From Lachnospiraceae bacterium (GTDB lineage Bacteria > Bacillota > Clostridia > Lachnospirales > Lachnospiraceae), in contig JAGBLN010000054.1 of NCBI GenBank assembly GCA_017635395.1, positions 1 to 62,799 on the forward strand: a DNA stretch of 62,799 bases, written 5' to 3'. This document shows positions 62,681-62,799 of this stretch, piece after piece. Within the stretch, counting starts at the first letter, position 1; each line of letters begins with the position of its first letter. The notes below the pieces were generated by a model, which saw only the letters and a list, made by a program, of their open reading frames with translations, had not been told where the DNA came from and searched no databases. The position numbers and the translations under genes were made by a program.

Positions 62681-62770
62681 GCCACCTGTCCGGAAATTGA
62701 GAGCCACCCTTCCGTTTAGCACGGAGCCATCATTCCGGTGATTACAGAGCCACCTGACTCTGATTACATA
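62662..62770 (+). repeat. array of 22-23-bp degenerate direct repeats, probable transposon end
   Basis: GAGCCA begins at 62679, 62701, 62724 and 62747, steps of 22, 23 and 23 bases. Units share GAGCCA(C/T)C and a CCG(G) core near the middle; half a unit (CTCCGG) precedes the first. Such arrays occur at the ends of some IS21-like elements. It interrupts tnpC; the rest of the element lies beyond the window. The final ~30 bases hold nothing I recognise. Confidence 0.65.
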
Positions 62771-62799
62771 CAATCCTTTATACTGTATTCATGCGCCAT

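Noticed and set aside
62662-62770. CRISPR array
   Set aside because: Units are contiguous and degenerate, with no unique spacers of constant length between identical repeats, and no cas genes.

Overview
The window looks like chromosomal DNA of a motile, anaerobic, Gram-positive member of the Lachnospiraceae/Clostridia (Butyrivibrio, Lachnospira and Roseburia are the kind of genus that fits). The grounds are a CIRCE-controlled groES-groEL operon, an apt-relA-hydrolase-hemZ run, ATP-type PEP carboxykinase, strong AGGAGG ribosome binding sites, a FliW/CsrA pair and sigma-28 promoters. Species cannot be fixed from sequence alone.

Layout. 1-4.6 kb: a small acidic protein, a promoter and terminator bracketing a ~220-nt rod-shaped RNA candidate, then minus-strand HAD phosphatase, ABC-F ATPase and membrane diguanylate cyclase. 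4.6-6.8 kb: groESL behind a perfect CIRCE. 6.8-12.7 kb: a complete 2-aminoethylphosphonate (AEP) cluster: transaminase, CDP-glycerol-type transferase, cytidylyltransferase/PEP-mutase fusion, LicC/PntC-type nucleotidyltransferase and phosphonopyruvate decarboxylase. Together they could make AEP, activate it as CMP-AEP and attach it to a surface polymer. 12.8-18.1 kb: housekeeping apt, (p)ppGpp synthetase/hydrolase, metallo-hydrolase and hemZ. 18.1-25.3 kb: a signalling block of solute-binding lipoprotein, hybrid histidine kinase, double-receiver regulator, HD-GYP regulator, GHKL-like protein and STAS antagonist. 25.4-34.1 kb: Sfp-type transferase, glycosyltransferases, tRNA-Pro and tRNA-Thr, pckA, a zinc-ribbon membrane protein, a second double-receiver regulator, DUF4236, mscL.

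34.2-45.0 kb is a late flagellar region: flgM, flgN, two different flgK genes, flgL, fliW, csrA, flaG, fliD, fliS and a FliT-like chaperone. It has sigma-28 promoters before flgM, the second flgK and flaG. 45.0-60.1 kb is an AT-richer flagellin glycosylation island surrounding the flagellin gene (53.4 kb): a Maf/DUF115 protein, five members of a six-member family of look-alike family-2 glycosyltransferases (the sixth is next to flgM), two DUF3880 glycosyltransferases, a radical SAM enzyme, a LicD protein and a GT4. The flagellin mRNA leader carries a near-consensus CsrA hairpin, so the FliW-CsrA switch encoded nearby probably acts on it.

60.1-62.8 kb: an IS66-family element (tnpA, tnpB, tnpC) has cut off the 5' end of a minus-strand glycosyltransferase gene. 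The tnpC 3' end is itself replaced by an array of 22-23-bp repeats that looks like the end of another transposon. The most interesting items are the rod-like RNA, the AEP surface-decoration cluster, the glycosylation island with its radical SAM enzyme, and the candidate CsrA hairpins.
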